Source of the DNA: Priestia megaterium NBRC 15308 = ATCC 14581
GTDB taxonomy: Bacteria > Bacillota > Bacilli > Bacillales > Bacillaceae_H
Assembly: GCF_000832985.1 (NCBI RefSeq)
Contig: NZ_CP009920.1
Coordinates: 744,001 to 808,000 of the forward strand
DNA length: 64,000 bases
Reading direction: 5' to 3'
The notes under the pieces were generated by a model. It was not told where the DNA came from. It ran no database searches and was given only the letters and a program-made list of their open reading frames with translations. A program made the translations under genes and the position numbers. The stretch's first letter is position 1; every line of letters begins with the position of its first letter. Shown here in pieces: positions 60,946-64,000 of the stretch.

Positions 60946-61512
60946 AAAAAATAAAAAATTTGGATAAAGAACTCTATCCCTGTACTGATCACTTGGAAAA
61001 GTGCATATAAGGAGGAATCACATGATAAATGTATAAACATTTTTATATGGAGCAAAACTGCCAGTCTTTCTTCCTTATCTCACGTTTCACTCGTTAATGT
61101 AGCAGGTCATTCTTTATTCAGCTGTTCTAGATGTGAAGCAATGGCTCACATCGCTTCATTTCATGATGTTGCTTCAGCGCTGATTCTCTCTTCCATTCAT
61201 TTATAAAAAATTTAGTAGTTTACAATCTTTATAAAGTTAAAGTCTGTTAACGTCTTAAAAGAGCGATTATGTGATAAAGAGCGATATGCGTGAAGCAAAT
61301 GTAGGTTTATATAATACTGTATTGTACGCTTTGACACTGGTGCATATAATGCTACTTCGCCAACGTGGTACACTGCCCCATCCAATCACCTCTATTTCCG
61401 TATATCTAAAAAGAATAAGGAATAATTATCCTATTTCTTTTTAAACTTATTGACTTTATTTTAAATGTTAAAAACTTTGCAGTCAAACGTTTTAGTTAGT
61501 CTCCTGCCCTTG
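60946..61512. other. Non-coding gap upstream of the CorC-like gene
   Basis: About 570 bp without a supported gene. It holds a hairpin GATGTGA (61130-61136) / TCACATC (61146-61152) and several short AT-rich inverted repeats. I compared the stretch with the known Mg2+ (M-box) leader blocks and found no match. It may be the long leader of the CorC-like gene. Confidence 0.3.
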
Positions 61513-61755
61513 CTATTTACTGGTGCGGCGATTTTTAGCAGGTAAATAAAAGCTTGCTGCTACACAAAAAAAACCAAGAACAAAACAGATAATGGGGAGT
61601 TTCATACCTATCGCTTCAGCATAATAAGTGAGACTCCTTCCGTGGATAGGGGCAAGATTCATTTCAAAAATCAAAGTCAAAACAGCTGTCACTTTGAGTG
61701 CAATACCAACAATGAATAGACAAACTCTCAAGCCTCCACTCATATGCGCAAACAT
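61513..61755 (-). CDS. Small two-helix membrane protein
   Basis: An 80-aa protein with two hydrophobic segments (about 10-31 and 54-71) and a basic C-terminus (PAKNRRTSK). AAGGGATG precedes the ATG at rather long spacing. Not recognised. Separate from the sirtuin gene by 100 bp that includes that gene's terminator. Confidence 0.55.
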   Translation of the reverse strand: MFAHMSGGLRVCLFIVGIALKVTAVLTLIFEMNLAPIHGRSLTYYAEAIGMKLPIICFVLGFFCVAASFYLPAKNRRTSK

Positions 61756-61828
61756 CCCTTCTATCCATTAGCGAATGGATGATGTACTACACCATATGAT
61801 ACATCCCTACACTTTATCACTAAATGCT

Positions 61829-61857
61829 AAAAAAGCGCTATGTCCATGCATAGACGC
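61829..61857 (-). terminator. Terminator of the UspA-sirtuin operon
   Basis: On the minus strand AAGCGTCTATG pairs with CATAGCGCTT (one bulge), followed by six T, immediately after the sirtuin stop. Confidence 0.85.
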
Positions 61858-62577
61858 TTATAAATTTGCGACCACTTGTCCAATGGAATCATAGATAACC
61901 AAATCAAACAAATAATCGTAATGGGTAGGTTCTTTATTAATCATCACCATATTTGGACGATTGTACCGGCTCACAAGCAGCGGAATTTGATTAATCGGTG
62001 CTACTTCAAGCGATGAACCAAGCACGATGAATAAATCAGATGACAGCGCTGCTGTAACTGCTTCATCGAACTGATGAATGGCATCTCCAAAGAGAACAAC
62101 ATTTGGCTTTAAAAGGCGCTCACACGCTGTACACTGTGGGAGAGCTGACTGATTTAAATACGCTAAGTCATACTCTTTTTTACAGCTCGGACAATGAGCT
62201 CTCTTAATGGACCCATGAATTTCAAAAACGTTCGTGCTTCCTGCATCTTGATGCAAGCCATCAATATTTTGCGTAATCACATGCACGGTTTTGGCTTCTT
62301 CTAGTTCAGCAATAAAGCGATGGCCCGTATTTGCTTTATACTGATGCAGCATTTTAATATGAAAAATTTCTTTAAACAGCGGCCAAAATTCATGAGGATA
62401 TTGCTCATAGAAGTCAGCAGCTACTATGTCCACAAAGCTTTTATTTTGGCGATATAAGCCATTTTGAGAGCGAAAGTCCGGTATGCCCGACTCTGTGCTC
62501 ATTCCTGCTCCCGTAAAAAAACAAATGTGTTTAGCATCATCAATGAGCTGTTTTAATTCTTTGTACTGTTTTACCAT
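61858..62577 (-). CDS. Sirtuin: NAD-dependent protein deacylase
   Basis: A 239-aa Sir2 enzyme. NAD site FTGAGMSTESGIPDFRSQNG (21-40), TQNIDGLH (102-109), catalytic His121 in FEIHGS, and a zinc site Cys129, Cys132, Cys149, Cys152; VLGSSLEVAP follows. All catalytic and zinc residues are present. It removes acetyl or other acyl groups from lysines using NAD. It follows the universal-stress gene by 12 nt, so the two form an operon. B. subtilis has SrtN for this role; I do not claim orthology. Confidence 0.92.
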   Translation of the reverse strand: MVKQYKELKQLIDDAKHICFFTGAGMSTESGIPDFRSQNGLYRQNKSFVDIVAADFYEQYPHEFWPLFKEIFHIKMLHQYKANTGHRFIAELEEAKTVHVITQNIDGLHQDAGSTNVFEIHGSIKRAHCPSCKKEYDLAYLNQSALPQCTACERLLKPNVVLFGDAIHQFDEAVTAALSSDLFIVLGSSLEVAPINQIPLLVSRYNRPNMVMINKEPTHYDYLFDLVIYDSIGQVVANL

Positions 62578-62589
62578 TGCATTTCTCTC

Positions 62590-62988
62590 CTATTTAACAA
62601 TTAGCACAGGAATCGTTACTTGCTGTGCAATCTTAGAACTCACGCTTCCAAGCAGCATGCCTTTTACAGGATTTAAACCTCTGCTTCCTATTACTACAAG
62701 GTCAAATGAATTTTGATTAGCAAATTGAATCACTGTTTTAGCCGCGTCTCCGTGCATAAACGTAATCTCATACTCCACGTTTCCTTGCTTTAAAATTTCA
62801 TCTGTTGTATGTATCCGGCTTTCCCGTTCCTCATCGCGGCTAAGTGATTTTAATCTTGAATCACCCTCTACTGCATAAATGACCTGAATAAAACTGTTTT
62901 CCGTCAGCTGAGCCAGCTGAACGGCTTTTTCTGTTGCTTTAGCTGCATGCTCTGAGCCATCTGAGGCAAGTAAAATTCGTTTAAACAT
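62590..62988 (-). CDS. Universal stress protein (UspA family)
   Basis: A 132-aa protein beginning MFKRILLASDGSEHAAKATE, with the ATP-binding signature GSRGLNPVKGMLLGSVSSKI (G-2x-G-9x-G-S/T) near the C-terminus and strand VTIPVLIVK at the end. GAGGAAGC precedes GTGATG; I take the ATG at 62988. First gene of an operon with the sirtuin, a pairing that suggests stress- or energy-linked control of protein acylation (inference). Confidence 0.92.
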   Translation of the reverse strand: MFKRILLASDGSEHAAKATEKAVQLAQLTENSFIQVIYAVEGDSRLKSLSRDEERESRIHTTDEILKQGNVEYEITFMHGDAAKTVIQFANQNSFDLVVIGSRGLNPVKGMLLGSVSSKIAQQVTIPVLIVK

Positions 62989-63146
62989 CACGCTTCCTCT
63001 CCTCTTTTGTAAAATGTTCTTCTCTCTTTACTATATCACTCGCTGTTCAAATGTAATCATTTTTTTGATTATTTCTATAATTTTTAAAATTATTTGTCTA
63101 CTTTTATGATAAACTGAAAGAAAACTTGTACAGAGGGGATGGAACG

Positions 63147-63290
63147 ATGTTTGGTTTTGAATTAATTTGCACTTTTTGCAAAGGACTCGGAAAGCTAGCC
63201 GTTATTCCTGGTATCGGTTACATGAAAACATGCAAACACTGCGAAGGGACAGGGATGCAATCAAAAAAAGACGAAACTCCTTCCATATAA
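63147..63290 (+). CDS. Zinc-ribbon mini-protein (DnaJ-zinc-finger-like)
   Basis: A 47-aa protein from the ATG at 63147. It reads MFGFELICTFCKGLGK, continues with a short hydrophobic stretch, then MKTCKHCEGTGMQSKKDE. Two CxxC pairs (CTFCKGLGK, CKHCEGTG) with a CxxCxGxG-like spacing resemble a DnaJ-type zinc module with one repeat pair. AGAGGGGATGG is upstream. It falls below usual length cut-offs. Its 3' end overlaps the terminator of pfkA on the other strand. Confidence 0.7.
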   Translation: MFGFELICTFCKGLGKLAVIPGIGYMKTCKHCEGTGMQSKKDETPSI

Positions 63291-63299
63291 GAAGTTTCG
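63263..63299 (-). terminator. Terminator of pfkA, inside the mini-protein coding end
   Basis: On the minus strand CGAAACT (63299-63293) pairs with AGTTTCG (63278-63272), with inner CTT/AAG, followed by TCTTTTTTT. It encodes part of the opposite-strand mini-protein (Lys-Lys-Asp codons). Confidence 0.85.
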
Positions 63300-63316
63300 C
63301 CTCAGCCATACTGTGA

Positions 63317-64000
<684 letters not shown>

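Noticed and set aside
61021-61035. ATG with an ideal AAGGAGG site at 61010-61024
   Set aside because: The frame stops after four codons; it may be a leader remnant but cannot be called a gene.
60901-61100. M-box (Mg2+) riboswitch upstream of the CorC-like gene
   Set aside because: The conserved M-box blocks are absent; only an unrelated hairpin and ribosome site are seen.

Overview
The window is low-GC, AGGAGG-type Bacillaceae chromosome. The best guess is a Priestia (Bacillus) megaterium-like bacterium. This rests on the many gene products that resemble Bacillus subtilis proteins (PfkA, CatE, AlsT, HemY, YwnB, YkoS/YkoT-like), on T-box and SAM-I leaders, and on a small dispersed hairpin element of a kind I associate with the B. 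megaterium group. No rRNA, tRNA, CRISPR array, phage, transposase or origin was seen. The genus call comes from recognition, not from a database search.

Layout. 1-1.7 kb: the N-terminal half of a DMT exporter (cut by the window edge) and an Old Yellow Enzyme-type oxidoreductase. 1.98-23.45 kb: one reading frame of 7157 codons, a third of the window. It encodes a giant protein with a beta-rich N-domain, a DUF11-like domain, 76 carboxypeptidase-regulatory-like (transthyretin-like) domains and a C-terminal domain holding all the cysteines I could find. The domains follow an eight-type order (A to H) repeated eight times, about 2.08 kb per cycle. One cycle lacks exactly one domain. 23.5-28.9 kb: a small Fbp-like protein, a DUF4405 membrane protein, a T-box-controlled amino-acid permease, a DUF819 membrane protein, and a TetR regulator with a clear promoter and operator. 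29-31.4 kb: LysR and Asp/Glu-racemase-like genes divergent from a TauE/SafE permease. 31.4-39 kb: metabolic and stress genes (GNATs, YwnB-like, MgtC-like, methyltransferase, poly-gamma-glutamate hydrolase, MocR regulator divergent from a GNAT). 39-42.9 kb: an amino-acid permease, a DUF1540 mini-gene, and a SAM-I riboswitch in front of an unknown 114-aa protein. 43-47.6 kb: a GtrA / membrane protein / GT2 envelope-glycosylation operon beside a surface metallophosphoesterase. 47.8-53.1 kb: a stand-alone hemY, a CatE-like dioxygenase, and a GNAT-DMT-MBL operon. 53.3-58.7 kb: transporters (LysE, AlsT, BASS) and an MscS channel. 58.7-64 kb: a LysM-CAP protein, a CorC/HlyC-type protein with an unusual leader, a sirtuin-UspA operon, a zinc-ribbon mini-protein and the 3' part of pfkA.

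The genes work mostly as separate short transcription units bounded by strong intrinsic terminators, several shared by convergent genes. RNA-level control is prominent: a T-box, a SAM-I riboswitch that may act on translation, a hairpin that buries the ribosome-binding site of the PGA hydrolase, and a hairpin that may bridge a distant Shine-Dalgarno to the TTG start of the CorC-like gene.

The best candidate for something new is the giant repeat protein. It has no visible signal peptide or sortase signal, and its aromatic and cysteine-rich ends are separated by a Cys-free stalk of about 6600 residues. I suggest, as inference only, a fibre or spore-surface structure assembled from inside the mother cell. 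The orphan SAM-I-controlled protein is the second candidate. Gaps over 300 bases without a recognised gene are 27872-28304 (terminator plus dispersed repeat), 32662-33047 (dispersed repeat), 40421-40735 (AT-rich, nothing seen beyond a terminator at its left end... that is, 40672-40698) and 60901-61512 (leader structure, otherwise unidentified).
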